Below are positions 54,198 through 63,059 of a stretch of 64,000 bases of DNA, one piece after another. The translations under genes and the position numbers were made by a program. The notes under the pieces are model-generated. The model searched no databases. It had not been told where the DNA came from and saw only the letters and a program-made list of their open reading frames with translations. Each line of letters begins with the position of its first letter. Positions within the stretch are counted from its first letter, which is position 1. The stretch is from Saprospiraceae bacterium (GTDB taxonomy: Bacteria > Bacteroidota > Bacteroidia > Chitinophagales > Saprospiraceae): the NCBI GenBank assembly GCA_016714895.1, contig JADKBV010000004.1, forward strand, positions 186,001-250,000, given 5' to 3'.

Positions 54198-54601
54198 ACC
54201 AATCAATATTATACTATTCAAAACGCATTTCAAAGTCATTTCGTATCCATTTTCGTCCCTGGTTTCAGGATTGAATGAATGAGATAATATAACAAAAATC
54301 AAACCATTTATTTATATTAAATTATTTGTTTATGTGTAAATAAGTGAAATACAGTTATAAATTGTAAAAATATAACCAAATGACAAAAAAATACACTGTA
54401 AATACGCAGGGAGTCGCAGTTTAGGAAAATATCACATTACAAAGATAAGGATAATTATTATAATGACAAAAAAATGAATGACTTTAATGCAGGTTAAAGA
54501 AAATCCGCAGTCCGTGATCAAATCAGGTACCCCATATCATTCCACAGATTTATTTTCAGGTTCTAATTATCAGATATCTTCATTTTATTTCATTTTCTTT
54601 C
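54198..54601. other. ~400-bp non-coding stretch between divergent genes
   Basis: This A/T-rich stretch lies between the gliding-protein promoter and the PAP2-like gene. No ORF, RNA gene or repeat was recognised. The segment from ~54200 to ~54600 presumably carries the promoter of the PAP2-like/dapD pair. Confidence 0.5.
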
Positions 54602-55312
54602 ATGATTATTCGTTTATTTGACGAAATTTGCGCCATGATGCATACTTTAGACAGAATATTTGCTCAAACAATTTCGGTTATCTTTCATCCGATAGGTATG
54701 GTATTCTATATGTTTATGTATGTTATGTATGCAGCTCCCCAAAATTTTAGCACACCAGATCCCAGGCAAAAAACATTTGTCATTCTTTCTTTTCTGGCAC
54801 TTACTGTGATGTTTCCACTTCTGGGAATTTCGTTGATGAGAATGCAGGGGCTTATTAGCTCATTACAGATGAAAACAAAAAAAGAAAGAATAGGTCCTCT
54901 GATTGTCATAGCCATATTTTACCTTTGGTTGTATGTCAATATTCGCAAAAACACCCTGGTGCCGGACATGATTACTTTTTTTGTTCTTGGTTCGGTTATC
55001 TCCATTTTTTTAGGTCTGTTTATCAATAGTTTTTCAAAAATATCGCTGCATTGTATGGGTGCCGGAGGATTTCTTGCAGGCTTTTTGTACATCTATCAGA
55101 CTTTTGTTTTTCCTACTTTTGATGTCCACCTTCCGCAGTGGGACGTCGTTTTAAGAATTTCCAACGACCTGATACTACTTATAACCCTGATCGTCACCGG
55201 ACTGGTTGGAACAGCCAGACTATTGCTCAACGCCCATCAAAAAGATGAAATTTATGGTGGTTATGTAGTAGGTATCTTGAGTCAGATGATTGCCATTCAA
55301 ATATATTTTTAA
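54602..55312 (+). CDS. PAP2-like multi-helix membrane protein
   Basis: This is a 236-residue integral membrane protein with about seven hydrophobic segments. The C-terminal part has weak type 2 phosphatidic-acid-phosphatase features: SKISLHCMGAGGFLAG resembles the SGH-containing motif 2, and ARLLLNAHQKDEIYGGYVVG resembles motif 3 with its His and acidic residue. No clear motif 1 (KxxxxxxRP) was seen, so catalytic competence is uncertain. dapD starts 6 nt after the stop, indicating co-transcription. The start could also be at an internal Met (residue 12 or 13), because family relatives begin near LDRIFAQTISVIFHP. Confidence 0.7.
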   Translation: MIIRLFDEICAMMHTLDRIFAQTISVIFHPIGMVFYMFMYVMYAAPQNFSTPDPRQKTFVILSFLALTVMFPLLGISLMRMQGLISSLQMKTKKERIGPLIVIAIFYLWLYVNIRKNTLVPDMITFFVLGSVISIFLGLFINSFSKISLHCMGAGGFLAGFLYIYQTFVFPTFDVHLPQWDVVLRISNDLILLITLIVTGLVGTARLLLNAHQKDEIYGGYVVGILSQMIAIQIYF

Positions 55313-55318
55313 AATACC

Positions 55319-56134
55319 ATGGAAGATATAAAAAATAAAATCGAACAATTTTGGGCGGACAGAAGCCTGATGAATTCAACTGAACACGTTTCCGCAGTTT
55401 TGGAAACCGTTGCAAGCCTCGATGCCGGCCAATTAAGAGTTGCTTCTCCGGAAGGAGACAGTTGGGTAACCCACGATTGGGTTAAAAAAGCGGTTATTCT
55501 ATATTTTCCTATTCAAAAAATGGAAACTATAGAAGTCGGTCCTTTTGAATTTTTTGATAAAATACCTTTAAAAAAGAATTTTGCTTCATTGGGTGTGCGG
55601 GTTGTGCCTCATGCCATCGCAAGATACGGCAGTTTTATTGAAAAAGGTGCGATCCTGATGCCCTCTTATGTCAATATCGGTGCCTACGTAGGCGAAGGGA
55701 CCATGGTTGATACCTGGGCCACAGTCGGTAGTTGTGCACAGATCGGAAAACATGTACACTTATCCGGTGGTGTAGGAATAGGAGGCGTTCTCGAACCACC
55801 TCAGGCCAGTCCCACTATCATCGAAGACAACTGCTTTGTCGGTTCCCGATGTATTGTCGTTGAAGGCGTCAGGGTCAGAAAAGAAGCTGTACTCGGTGCC
55901 AATGTTGTCCTTACACAGTCCACAAAAATCATTGATGTTACCGGTGAAAAACCCGTTTATTTTCAGGGCGAAATCCCCGAAAGATCGGTCGTTATACCCG
56001 GAAGTTACACCAAAGATTTTCCGGCAGGCTCCTACCAGGTAAATTGCGCCCTTATCATCGGAAAACGAAAAGCGTCTACTGATACCAAAGTTTCACTAAA
56101 TGAAGCATTGCGGGATTATAATGTAGCTGTGTAA
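55319..56134 (+). CDS. dapD: 2,3,4,5-tetrahydropyridine-2,6-dicarboxylate N-succinyltransferase
   Basis: This 271-residue left-handed beta-helix acyltransferase of lysine/diaminopimelate biosynthesis transfers succinyl from succinyl-CoA. The N-terminal helical part includes SPEGDSWVTHDWVKKAVILY. The hexapeptide-repeat core includes MPSYVNIGAYVGEGTMVDTW, GSCAQIGKHVHLSGGVGIGG and VGSRCIVVEGVRVRKEAVLG, and the C-terminus YQVNCALIIGKRKASTDTKV. Length equals the E. coli enzyme (about 274). It follows the PAP2-like gene by 6 nt. A hairpin lies ~100 nt after its stop. Confidence 0.95.
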   Translation: MEDIKNKIEQFWADRSLMNSTEHVSAVLETVASLDAGQLRVASPEGDSWVTHDWVKKAVILYFPIQKMETIEVGPFEFFDKIPLKKNFASLGVRVVPHAIARYGSFIEKGAILMPSYVNIGAYVGEGTMVDTWATVGSCAQIGKHVHLSGGVGIGGVLEPPQASPTIIEDNCFVGSRCIVVEGVRVRKEAVLGANVVLTQSTKIIDVTGEKPVYFQGEIPERSVVIPGSYTKDFPAGSYQVNCALIIGKRKASTDTKVSLNEALRDYNVAV

Positions 56135-56231
56135 TACATTTTATTTGAGGCTAAGTATTGCTGATAACAATTTGTGACAGATTGTATATAAACCAAAACA
56201 TAAAGGTTTGTTAAAGATGGTTTTATGTAAA

Positions 56232-56262
56232 ACACCTGACTACTTCACTTTGTATCAGGTGT
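56232..56262. repeat. Inverted repeat between dapD and the NDH-2 gene
   Basis: acacctga / tcaggtgt is a perfect 8-bp repeat with a 15-nt spacer, 18 nt before the ATG at 56280. No T-run follows it on the plus strand, so it may be an operator or leader hairpin of the NDH-2 gene rather than a terminator. Confidence 0.4.
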
Positions 56263-56279
56263 AGCATAAAACAAAAATC

Positions 56280-57599
56280 ATGGACAATCTTCAATACATG
56301 CCCAATATTCCGGCAGCAAAAACCAAAAGAATTGTCATTATTGGTGGAGGATTTGCCGGAATGAAACTCACCTACAAACTGGCAAACACAGATTATCAGG
56401 TAGTTTTGATAGATAAAAATAATTATCATCAGTTTCAACCTCTTTTTTATCAGGTAGCTACGGCTGGTCTTGCTCCCGGCGATATCTCTTTTCCCTTGCG
56501 TAAGGCCTTCAAAAACGAACATAATATTCATGTGCGAATGACCACTGTGCTCGAAATTTGTCCGGAGCAAAACGAAATATGCACAGCCGCAGGCAAACTT
56601 ACCTATGATTATCTCGTTGTAGCCGTCGGTGGTGATACAAATTATTTTGGCAATAAAAACATTCAGGAAAATGCCATTCCGATGAAATCAGTATCAGAAG
56701 CACTATTCATCAGAAATAAAATCATTTTTAATTATGAAGAAGCCCTCAATATTGGCGATAAATATGCCAGACAAGCTTTAATGTCTGTAGTTGTCGTCGG
56801 TGGTGGACCTACCGGCGTCGAACTTGCCGGTGCCCTCGCAGAAATGAAACGATTTGTTCTTCCTAAAGAATATCCGACCCTCGATTTCAGTCAGATGAAT
56901 GTGTATCTTCTGGAAGCGGGAAACAAATTATTGAACGGAATGTCTGATAAATCTTCACAAATGGCTTTGAGATTTTTAGAAGAGTTGGGTGTAAAAGTAT
57001 TCCTGCATACCGCTGTTCAGGATTATGACGGCACCAATATATTGCTTGCTGATGGCACCAAACTTCAATCCACCACGATGTTGTGGGCAGCAGGAATCAA
57101 AGCAAATTTTATTCCGGGACTTGACGAAAAAATGATCGGTCGCGGAGGCAGATGGAAAGTGGATGAATATAATAAAGTTGAAGGTTATTCTAATATTTTT
57201 GCCATTGGTGATCTTGCCATAATGACGTCTGAAGAATATCCAAATGGCCACCCCCAGGTAGCCCAGGTAGCCATCCAACAAGCTTCTCTATTGGCAAATA
57301 ATCTGAAAACAGAAATTAAAAATAAAACATGGAAACCTTTTAGTTATCATGACAAAGGTTCTATGGCTACTGTGGGAAAAAAACTTGCTGTAGTCGATCT
57401 TCCTTTTATCAAATTTCAAGGCTTTATGGCCTGGATAGTCTGGCTTTTTGTACACCTGATGGCTATCGTGGGGGTAAAAAACAAATTTGATGTTTTTATG
57501 AATTGGGCATGGAATTATTTATCTCTTGACCCGTCTTTGAGATTATTAATCCGTCCAAAACCTGTCAGACAAGAAAAAGAAGCTTATCCATGGAAGTAA
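56280..57599 (+). CDS. NAD(P)/FAD-dependent oxidoreductase, type II NADH dehydrogenase-like
   Basis: This is a 439-residue monotopic flavoprotein. The FAD Rossmann motif is RIVIIGGGFAGMKLTYKL (~residues 17-34), the NAD(P) motif is VVVVGGGPTGVELAGALAEM (~171-190), and the FAD-closing segment is NIFAIGDLAIMTSEEYPNGH (~306-325). Near the C-terminus a hydrophobic stretch (FMAWIVWLFVHLMAIVGVKN) is the membrane-binding helix typical of NDH-2. It would oxidise NADH and reduce quinone without proton pumping. It has its own upstream inverted repeat and is convergent with the ferredoxin reductase gene. Confidence 0.9.
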   Translation: MDNLQYMPNIPAAKTKRIVIIGGGFAGMKLTYKLANTDYQVVLIDKNNYHQFQPLFYQVATAGLAPGDISFPLRKAFKNEHNIHVRMTTVLEICPEQNEICTAAGKLTYDYLVVAVGGDTNYFGNKNIQENAIPMKSVSEALFIRNKIIFNYEEALNIGDKYARQALMSVVVVGGGPTGVELAGALAEMKRFVLPKEYPTLDFSQMNVYLLEAGNKLLNGMSDKSSQMALRFLEELGVKVFLHTAVQDYDGTNILLADGTKLQSTTMLWAAGIKANFIPGLDEKMIGRGGRWKVDEYNKVEGYSNIFAIGDLAIMTSEEYPNGHPQVAQVAIQQASLLANNLKTEIKNKTWKPFSYHDKGSMATVGKKLAVVDLPFIKFQGFMAWIVWLFVHLMAIVGVKNKFDVFMNWAWNYLSLDPSLRLLIRPKPVRQEKEAYPWK

Positions 57600-57706
57600 T
57601 ATGTTGCTGCAATCATCTGAGATTTGTATAATTGCGCTAACAGATAATATAACTGAACTTCAGGTTGCAAAAATCTGTTTTTGGGTGATGTCAAAAATAT
57701 TGAATA

Positions 57707-58432
57707 TTACCCATACAATTCATACCTGATTTGGTCTTTCCTTACCTTTTTATGAATCAACAAATATTCTACGGCCTGGTCTATCATTTTTGACCAACCA
57801 CACAAATAAATCAAAGCATCATCAGGAATGATATAATCTGCCTTTTTGTAGATTTCATGAACATATCCATGAACAAAACCAGGCTTATTTTCCCTGGACA
57901 AAGCTGTACTATATAAAAAGTTAGGGTATTTTTTTGCATAATATTCCATTTCATCTCTGTACAAAATATCTTCTTCCTTTCTGGTTCCGAATATAAGATG
58001 AATCGGTTGCAGAACTTCATTTTTAGAAAATATTCCCTGTAGCATACTTCGAAAAGGGGCTATCCCGGTGCCAGTAGAAATCAATAGTAAGGGTGAGTCG
58101 TTTTTTTCAGGCAATACAAATCCACCATCCGGTCCTTTAAATCGGATAATATCTCCGACTTTTACGACATCATGAAAATAACAACTTCCCAGGCCATCTT
58201 CAAATCTGACAATACAAAATTCAAGGTGATTTTTTTGATCGGGAGCATTGGCTATACTATAACTCCGCCATCTTTGTTGTCTTTTTTCGCCTACAGGCAA
58301 ATCCATGGTTACAAACTGTCCCGGTACAAAAATAAATATTTCTTCACCGGGAATTTTGACAACAAACTCCTTGGTATCAGGAGACAATTTTTTAATAGAA
58401 ACGACTTCTGATTCGTACCATTTTGTAGGCAT
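57707..58432 (-). CDS. Ferredoxin-NADP reductase-type FAD/NAD-binding oxidoreductase
   Basis: This is a 241-residue FNR-family protein. The FAD domain has the RxYS motif in RWRSYSIANAP (~residues 54-64) and the phosphate-binding loop GLGSCYFHD (~79-87). The NAD(P) domain has LLISTGTGIAPFRSML (~116-131), FGTRKEEDILYRDE and YLCGWSKMIDQ. It lacks any fused ferredoxin or globin domain, so it needs a separate redox partner such as ferredoxin. Given the Kor system in the window, ferredoxin-NADP exchange is plausible but not shown. It is 11 nt upstream of nothing related: rlmN lies on its 5' side, 11 nt away. Confidence 0.85.
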   Translation of the reverse strand: MPTKWYESEVVSIKKLSPDTKEFVVKIPGEEIFIFVPGQFVTMDLPVGEKRQQRWRSYSIANAPDQKNHLEFCIVRFEDGLGSCYFHDVVKVGDIIRFKGPDGGFVLPEKNDSPLLLISTGTGIAPFRSMLQGIFSKNEVLQPIHLIFGTRKEEDILYRDEMEYYAKKYPNFLYSTALSRENKPGFVHGYVHEIYKKADYIIPDDALIYLCGWSKMIDQAVEYLLIHKKVRKDQIRYELYG

Positions 58433-58443
58433 GATTAATATTT

Positions 58444-59517
58444 TTAATCTTTATTGGCCAATTGACCACAAGCTGCATCAATGTCTTTGCCTCTGCTTCT
58501 TCTTATGGTCACAGTCACATCAAGATTCCTGAGTGCCAGACCAAAAGCATCGGTTTCTTCCATTGCAGCCCTTCCAAAAGGAAGGCCTTCAACAGTATTG
58601 TATTCAATAATATTCACTTTAACAGGAAATTTCCGACAAAGTTTGGCCAGATTTTTTGCGTCCAAAATACTTAAGTTTACCCCGTGCAAAGCGACATATT
58701 CGAAGCTGATTCTGTTTTTGGTCTGTTTATAAAAATATTGAAGTGCTTCCATCAATGTTTCAAGGTTATTCTGCTCATTGATGGGCATAATTTCGTCCCT
58801 CTTTGTATCATCAGCAGCATGAAGTGATAAGGCTAGATTACATTTTAGTCCGTCGTCGGCCAGTTTTTTGATCATTTTTGCTATACCCGCCGTACTGATT
58901 GTTATTCTTTTCGGTGACATACCCAAACCTTTGGGTGAAGTGATATGAAAAATACTGGTGATGGTAGCCTGATAATTTAATAACGGCTCTCCCATACCCA
59001 TATACACAATATTGGTTATCGGATGACCAAAATGATCCATACTCTGTTTGTTGACCAAAACAACCTGATCAACGATTTCTGCGGCACTCAGATTTCTCAT
59101 TCTTTTCATCAGACCGGTAGCACAAAACTTACAGGAAAGGCTGCAACCGACTTGTGTAGACACACATACCGTAAAGCGGTTGTCATCCTGAACAGGTATC
59201 AAAACGGATTCTATTTTGTTTCCGTCATGGAGAACGAACCTGGTTTTTATGGTTCCGTCTGAACTTTTTTGTACGGCATCAATTCGTATAGGCAGTATTT
59301 CAAATTGTACATCGAGTAGTTCTCTAAATTCTTTTGAAAGGTTGGTCATGGAGTCAAAATCAGTAACAGATTTTTCCCATAGCCATGCATAAATTTGTGC
59401 AGCCCTGAATTTTGGCTTACCCTGACTTTTTACCCATTCTTCTATTTCTGACAAATCCAGTTTTCTGATGTCGATTTTTTGTGTTACCGGAAGTTCTATG
59501 ATTTGTTTTTGTATCAT
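58444..59517 (-). CDS. rlmN: Dual-specificity 23S rRNA/tRNA adenine C2-methyltransferase
   Basis: This is a 357-residue radical-SAM enzyme that methylates C2 of A2503 in 23S rRNA and of A37 in some tRNAs. The N-terminal domain has KPKFRAAQIYAWLWEKSV. The radical-SAM cluster Cys are in GCSLSCKFCATGLMKRMRN (CxxxCxxC), and NIVYMGMGEPLLNY and ALSLHAADDTKRDEIMPIN follow. A C-terminal Cys in AACGQLA is the catalytic mono-methylated residue. Its start overlaps the end of trmB by 4 nt (trmB stop at 59514), so the two RNA-modification genes are translationally coupled. Confidence 0.95.
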   Translation of the reverse strand: MIQKQIIELPVTQKIDIRKLDLSEIEEWVKSQGKPKFRAAQIYAWLWEKSVTDFDSMTNLSKEFRELLDVQFEILPIRIDAVQKSSDGTIKTRFVLHDGNKIESVLIPVQDDNRFTVCVSTQVGCSLSCKFCATGLMKRMRNLSAAEIVDQVVLVNKQSMDHFGHPITNIVYMGMGEPLLNYQATITSIFHITSPKGLGMSPKRITISTAGIAKMIKKLADDGLKCNLALSLHAADDTKRDEIMPINEQNNLETLMEALQYFYKQTKNRISFEYVALHGVNLSILDAKNLAKLCRKFPVKVNIIEYNTVEGLPFGRAAMEETDAFGLALRNLDVTVTIRRSRGKDIDAACGQLANKD

Positions 59518-60215
59518 ATTATTGTTCCATTGATGGTAAAACGTATATATTTTATGGTTTTTCCGGCTTCAAGGTGTGCTCTTTCATAATAAGTTTTGTA
59601 TTGAAGCTCAGGAAACGGAAGCTCTGAAGCATAAATGTCATCATGATGATAAAGAATTTTGGCACCATCAAAATGTTTGAGCTCTTCCAAAGTAAAAAGA
59701 TACAAACCTTCATCATCGGTTTTTAGATGCATCACAGCTCCCGGCTTGAGCAATGGTTTATATCTGTTCAAAAAAGCTTTCGATGTGAGTCTTTTATTTT
59801 CTTTGCTGGCTCTGGTGAAAGGATCCGGAAAGGTAATCCAGATTTCATCAATTTCCTGATCACCAAAAAACAAGGCTATTTGTTCGATTCTGGTTCGCAA
59901 AAAAGCAGCATTGTTCAGATTTTTTTCAGCTACAAAAGTCGCACCTTGCCATATTCGGGCTCCTTTTACATCAAGGCCCATAAAATTTTTATCAGCAAAA
60001 GCTTCAGCTAATGCCACCGTATATTCACCTCTTCCACAGGCAAGTTCCAGAATCAAAGGATTATCGTTCTTAAAAAAATCACTGATCCATTTACCTTTAA
60101 AATCTACTTTTTCTGATTCATTGCGATAAAGTGCGGGTTGTTTGGGATCCGGATTTTCAAAAACAAAATCATACGTACTGATTTCTTTGAATTTTTTTAA
60201 TTTATTTTTTGCCAT
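59514..60215 (-). CDS. trmB: tRNA (guanine-N7-)-methyltransferase
   Basis: This 233-residue Rossmann-fold SAM enzyme methylates G46 of tRNA. Motifs: LILELACGRGEYTVALAEAF (motif I, ~residues 52-71), MGLDVKGARIWQGA, and DEIWITFPDPFTRASKENKR (~128-147), where PDP(F/W) is diagnostic. The C-terminal part, KTYYERAHLEAGKTIKYIRF, is usual. The N-terminal Lys-rich stretch (MAKNKLKKFKEI) is RNA-binding-like. It lies 30 nt after the small membrane protein gene and overlaps rlmN by 4 nt. Confidence 0.94.
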   Translation of the reverse strand: MAKNKLKKFKEISTYDFVFENPDPKQPALYRNESEKVDFKGKWISDFFKNDNPLILELACGRGEYTVALAEAFADKNFMGLDVKGARIWQGATFVAEKNLNNAAFLRTRIEQIALFFGDQEIDEIWITFPDPFTRASKENKRLTSKAFLNRYKPLLKPGAVMHLKTDDEGLYLFTLEELKHFDGAKILYHHDDIYASELPFPELQYKTYYERAHLEAGKTIKYIRFTINGTII

Positions 60216-60245
60216 CTAAAGATCTTGAGAGATATCATTCGTTTA

Positions 60246-60545
60246 TTAAGATGCCCGTTTTTCGCGGTCTTCGAGTTCTACAATTTTTTTATAAATTTTT
60301 TCATTCATCCACCATTTGACGGTACCATATCCTACGATTCCGGCAAACACCATGGTCAACATTTGTTCCATTGCCCTTTGGTTGACAAATACCTCCTGAA
60401 AACTTTTATCCTTCAGGTAATACAAATTAATGATTAAAAAAACCAGAAATCCAAATCCTGCTCCGTGGGTAAATGCGTAAAAACTTCTGCCCTTCTGTTT
60501 GATACCTTCCCACCTTTCTTTAAACTTGCGATCACTATCTGTCAT
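60246..60545 (-). CDS. Small two-helix membrane protein
   Basis: This 99-residue protein starts at ATG 60545 (MTDSDRKFKERWEGIKQKGR). An in-frame frame extension to 60605 overlaps the promoter and is rejected. Two hydrophobic segments (~residues 26-45 and 65-80) have charged ends, with a C-terminal EDREKRAS tail. I do not recognise the family. It is preceded by a textbook TTTG-N20-TAATTTTG promoter and heads a transcript that continues into trmB and rlmN. Confidence 0.75.
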   Translation of the reverse strand: MTDSDRKFKERWEGIKQKGRSFYAFTHGAGFGFLVFLIINLYYLKDKSFQEVFVNQRAMEQMLTMVFAGIVGYGTVKWWMNEKIYKKIVELEDREKRAS

Positions 60546-60565
60546 AAATCTACTATTTCGAGGTG

Positions 60566-60597
60566 CAAAATTAGTCTTTTTAAACCTGTCACACAAA
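60566..60597 (-). promoter_or_regulatory. Textbook Bacteroidota promoter (TTTG-N20-TAATTTTG)
   Basis: On the minus strand the -33 TTTG (60594-60597) and -7 TAATTTTG (60566-60573) are separated by 20 nt, 20 nt upstream of the ATG at 60545. It should drive the small membrane protein, trmB and rlmN. Confidence 0.75.
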
Positions 60598-60639
60598 AAA
60601 ACCAATCAGTTTCATATAATGCTGATGGCATAAACAAAA

Positions 60640-60663
60640 AAAGCCGGCTTTAAAACCGGCTTT
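60640..60663 (-). terminator. Rho-independent terminator after the lipoprotein gene
   Basis: aaagccgg / ccggcttt (8-bp GC-rich core) has an 8-nt loop and extends into a run of T on the minus strand. It lies 23 nt after the stop of the gene at 60687-61580. Confidence 0.88.
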
Positions 60664-60686
60664 CTTTTTAACTTAAATTTGTTTGA

Positions 60687-61580
60687 TTAATATTTTATAT
60701 CAAACTTGTAATTGTCAGAATTATTATTTGTAGTGACATTGATTTCCTTAACTTCAATCAGGAAATAAGTGTTATTGTGTAAAACCATAATAAAGTCACC
60801 TACATTCACTTTTTCACTTACATTGAAAGAAGCTGAACCTTTTTCCCACAATGAAACCAATTCTTCTTTATAAGCCACACCACCAAAAGTGAAGTTTTCA
60901 GCGACACCATTCTGACCTTTTTTGATGTATTTTAATACAGAACCATTCAGACTTCCAACTTTTTGTTTCCATGTTCCAACAACTGTTGAAGAACTGTCAA
61001 TTCCCATATCTCTGATCTGAGAGTTAATATCTCCAGCCTGTGTTCCTGTACTTACACCTGTCAATAAATTTAATCCTCCTGTTCCTGCAGGACCTGATTG
61101 ATTAAAAAGTATTCCTGTCAAAGTGGTAACAGGGGTAGCTGAAACCGTAATTTTTAAGGTCAATGTTGAAATATTACCTGCATCATCGGCAACTTCAAAA
61201 GTATAATTTCTGGCTTCATTTGCGGTATGTGCTTTGATTCCGATAACATAATCAAAAGTTGTTTTATCAGCACCTGCCAACAAAATCGGGTTTACACTTG
61301 CTGCTGAACCATTGATAGTCAGTCTGTCAGTTGATACAGAAATGGTACTGTTATTATCTTTGATCGTTAATGTTTTCAAAGGGTTATCTCCTGCTGTAGC
61401 TTTTACATTGACTGTAAATACTTCGCCGGGAACAACATTTGCATCAGCTGTCAGGTAACCTGTACCGGAAATAAAATTTAGTGAAGTAGGTGTTTCGACG
61501 GTGTCATCACCACAAGAAGTAAAAAATAAACTTCCCGCTAATAAAAGCGTGAACATTTTGAAAGAAAATTGTAATTTCAT
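60687..61580 (-). CDS. Lipoprotein of unknown function with Ig-like strands
   Basis: This is a 297-residue lipoprotein: the signal MFTLLLAGSLFFTSC gives a lipidated Cys at ~23. The mature part is Thr/Asn/Gly-rich beta-sandwich sequence (VNVKATAGDNPLKTLTIKDN, YTFEVADDAGNISTLTLKIT), like two tandem Ig-type domains at ~35-150. A C-terminal domain follows (~155-297, with GDFIMVLHNNTYFLIEVKEI). No family is recognised. A TAATTTTG element lies upstream at 61613-61620 and a strong terminator downstream, so it is a single-gene unit. Confidence 0.8.
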   Translation of the reverse strand: MKLQFSFKMFTLLLAGSLFFTSCGDDTVETPTSLNFISGTGYLTADANVVPGEVFTVNVKATAGDNPLKTLTIKDNNSTISVSTDRLTINGSAASVNPILLAGADKTTFDYVIGIKAHTANEARNYTFEVADDAGNISTLTLKITVSATPVTTLTGILFNQSGPAGTGGLNLLTGVSTGTQAGDINSQIRDMGIDSSSTVVGTWKQKVGSLNGSVLKYIKKGQNGVAENFTFGGVAYKEELVSLWEKGSASFNVSEKVNVGDFIMVLHNNTYFLIEVKEINVTTNNNSDNYKFDIKY

Positions 61581-61612
61581 GAGTATATATTTAATATGAA
61601 AAAATTAAGTGA

Positions 61613-61620
61613 CAAAATTA
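61613..61620 (-). promoter_or_regulatory. Candidate -7 element TAATTTTG for the lipoprotein gene
   Basis: This is a perfect TAnnTTTG match on the minus strand, 32 nt upstream of the ATG at 61580. A correctly spaced TTG was not found. Confidence 0.4.
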
Positions 61621-61684
61621 TAACATTGGAATGACGGTAATCAGGATTTAAAACCACATTAACATAAGATTAATGAATCCTTTT

Positions 61685-62296
61685 TTATACTATTTTTCTT
61701 CCGTGATAATATAGTAACGTTAAAAAACTATGTAATGTTACCAAATTTTGGGAATCAATTTTTCCGGCAGCAATGATTTGGCCTTTAAATAAAGCTTTCA
61801 TTTCAAGCAAAAGGTCCCTCCCATCCCATGCAGTATTGTGCCCTCCGGAAGACAAAATATACAAATCCCCGGGTATTTGATTAAGGCGGGTGGTTTCTGT
61901 GAGGATATCTTTACAGGTGTCGATGGCTTTATGAATGGTTAAAGATTTATCTCCGGCGATCATGGCAATGTTGTTTATTTGTCTGATATCCAGACTTCCT
62001 TCAGGAGTACAGGCTCCGAAAACCAATCCTGAAACCTTGTCCTGTTCTGAAAACTGTTTTGCCTGACTGACCAAAATGTTTTCATCCAATGTATCGTATA
62101 TAAAGTCTCCGGGGCGGTGTCGGATCATCACCTTGACAGGTATGCGGATTATTTTGAGCAATTTTTGGGTTTCTTCAAAATCAGGAGTTAAGCCGTCAAG
62201 CTCAAGAGAACTGCACCACTCGATCTGATGAGCACCGGCTGCTTCTGCACTCAGGGCTGCATCAATCGTATCTACACAAGCTTCTTTATACAACAA
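61685..62296 (-). CDS. cutC: Copper homeostasis protein CutC family
   Basis: This is a 203-residue TIM-barrel protein. The N-terminus KEACVDTIDAALSAEAAGAH is the CutC signature, followed by RIPVKVMIRHRPGDFIYD and VSGLVFGACTPEGSLDIRQI. Near the C-terminus, YILSSGGHNTAWDG carries the conserved glycine-rich loop. It is about 40 residues shorter than E. coli CutC at the C-terminal end. CutC was named for copper tolerance, but its biochemical role is disputed, so the copper link should be treated as nominal. It lies 11 nt after the response-regulator gene, so it may belong to the two-component operon. Confidence 0.85.
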   Translation of the reverse strand: MLYKEACVDTIDAALSAEAAGAHQIEWCSSLELDGLTPDFEETQKLLKIIRIPVKVMIRHRPGDFIYDTLDENILVSQAKQFSEQDKVSGLVFGACTPEGSLDIRQINNIAMIAGDKSLTIHKAIDTCKDILTETTRLNQIPGDLYILSSGGHNTAWDGRDLLLEMKALFKGQIIAAGKIDSQNLVTLHSFLTLLYYHGRKIV

Positions 62297-62307
62297 AGAC
62301 GGGTCGT

Positions 62308-63003
62308 TTATTCAACAAGTAATTTGAAACCCACACCGTGGATATTATCGAGTTTAATACTTGGGTCTTCACTCAGATATTTTCTGAGACGGCTGATAAA
62401 TACATCCATGCTCCGTCCTAAAAAATAATCATCCTCTCCCCATAATTTTTCAAGAATGAGACCTCTTTTGACAACATTGTTTTTATGGTCAAGCAACATT
62501 TTTAACAAATCCGCTTCTTTTTGTGTCAGATTCCTTTTTGTTTCTCTGATAGACAAGGTCAGATTTCTGTAATCAAAAACGTATTGACCGATTTTATGAA
62601 CATCATTAACAGGAACAGAAACAAATTTTCTTTTAAGAAAAACCTCAATTTTCAAGATTAACTCTTCAATGCTGAAAGGTTTTGTGAGATAATCATCGGC
62701 TCCCAGTTTTAACCCGTGTATTTTATCCTCCTTCATCGATTTGGCCGTTAAAAAAAGAATGGGAACATTAGGATCTGCTGCCCTGATTTTTTGGGCTACC
62801 TCAAAACCATCCATTTTGGGCAACATGACATCCAGAATACAAAGGTCGTATGGGTTTTTATAAAACAATGAAATGGCGGCCTCACCATCCATACAATGTT
62901 CTACATCATATCCATTGAGCTCAAGATTATCTTTAGTGACAAAACTCAGGGTTTCGTCATCTTCAACGTATAAAATTTTTGGTTTTTCTTTCTGCATATT
63001 CAT
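62308..63003 (-). CDS. OmpR-family response regulator
   Basis: This is a 231-residue transcription factor. The receiver domain (~8-120) has acidic pocket YVEDDE, phospho-acceptor Asp in LCILDVMLPKMDG (~residue 57), FLTAKS (Thr switch) and the Lys in DDYLTKPFS. The C-terminal winged helix (~135-231) contains LTQKEADLLKMLLDHKNNVV and MDVFISRLRKYLSEDPSIKL. It lies 56 nt downstream of the histidine kinase gene on the same strand, which is its cognate kinase by position. Regulated genes are unknown; cutC is directly downstream. Confidence 0.94.
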   Translation of the reverse strand: MNMQKEKPKILYVEDDETLSFVTKDNLELNGYDVEHCMDGEAAISLFYKNPYDLCILDVMLPKMDGFEVAQKIRAADPNVPILFLTAKSMKEDKIHGLKLGADDYLTKPFSIEELILKIEVFLKRKFVSVPVNDVHKIGQYVFDYRNLTLSIRETKRNLTQKEADLLKMLLDHKNNVVKRGLILEKLWGEDDYFLGRSMDVFISRLRKYLSEDPSIKLDNIHGVGFKLLVE

Positions 63004-63059
63004 GTTTTTTTGAAACGCTCGTAAATATAAAATAGTTTAGAGGAATATATACAATAATT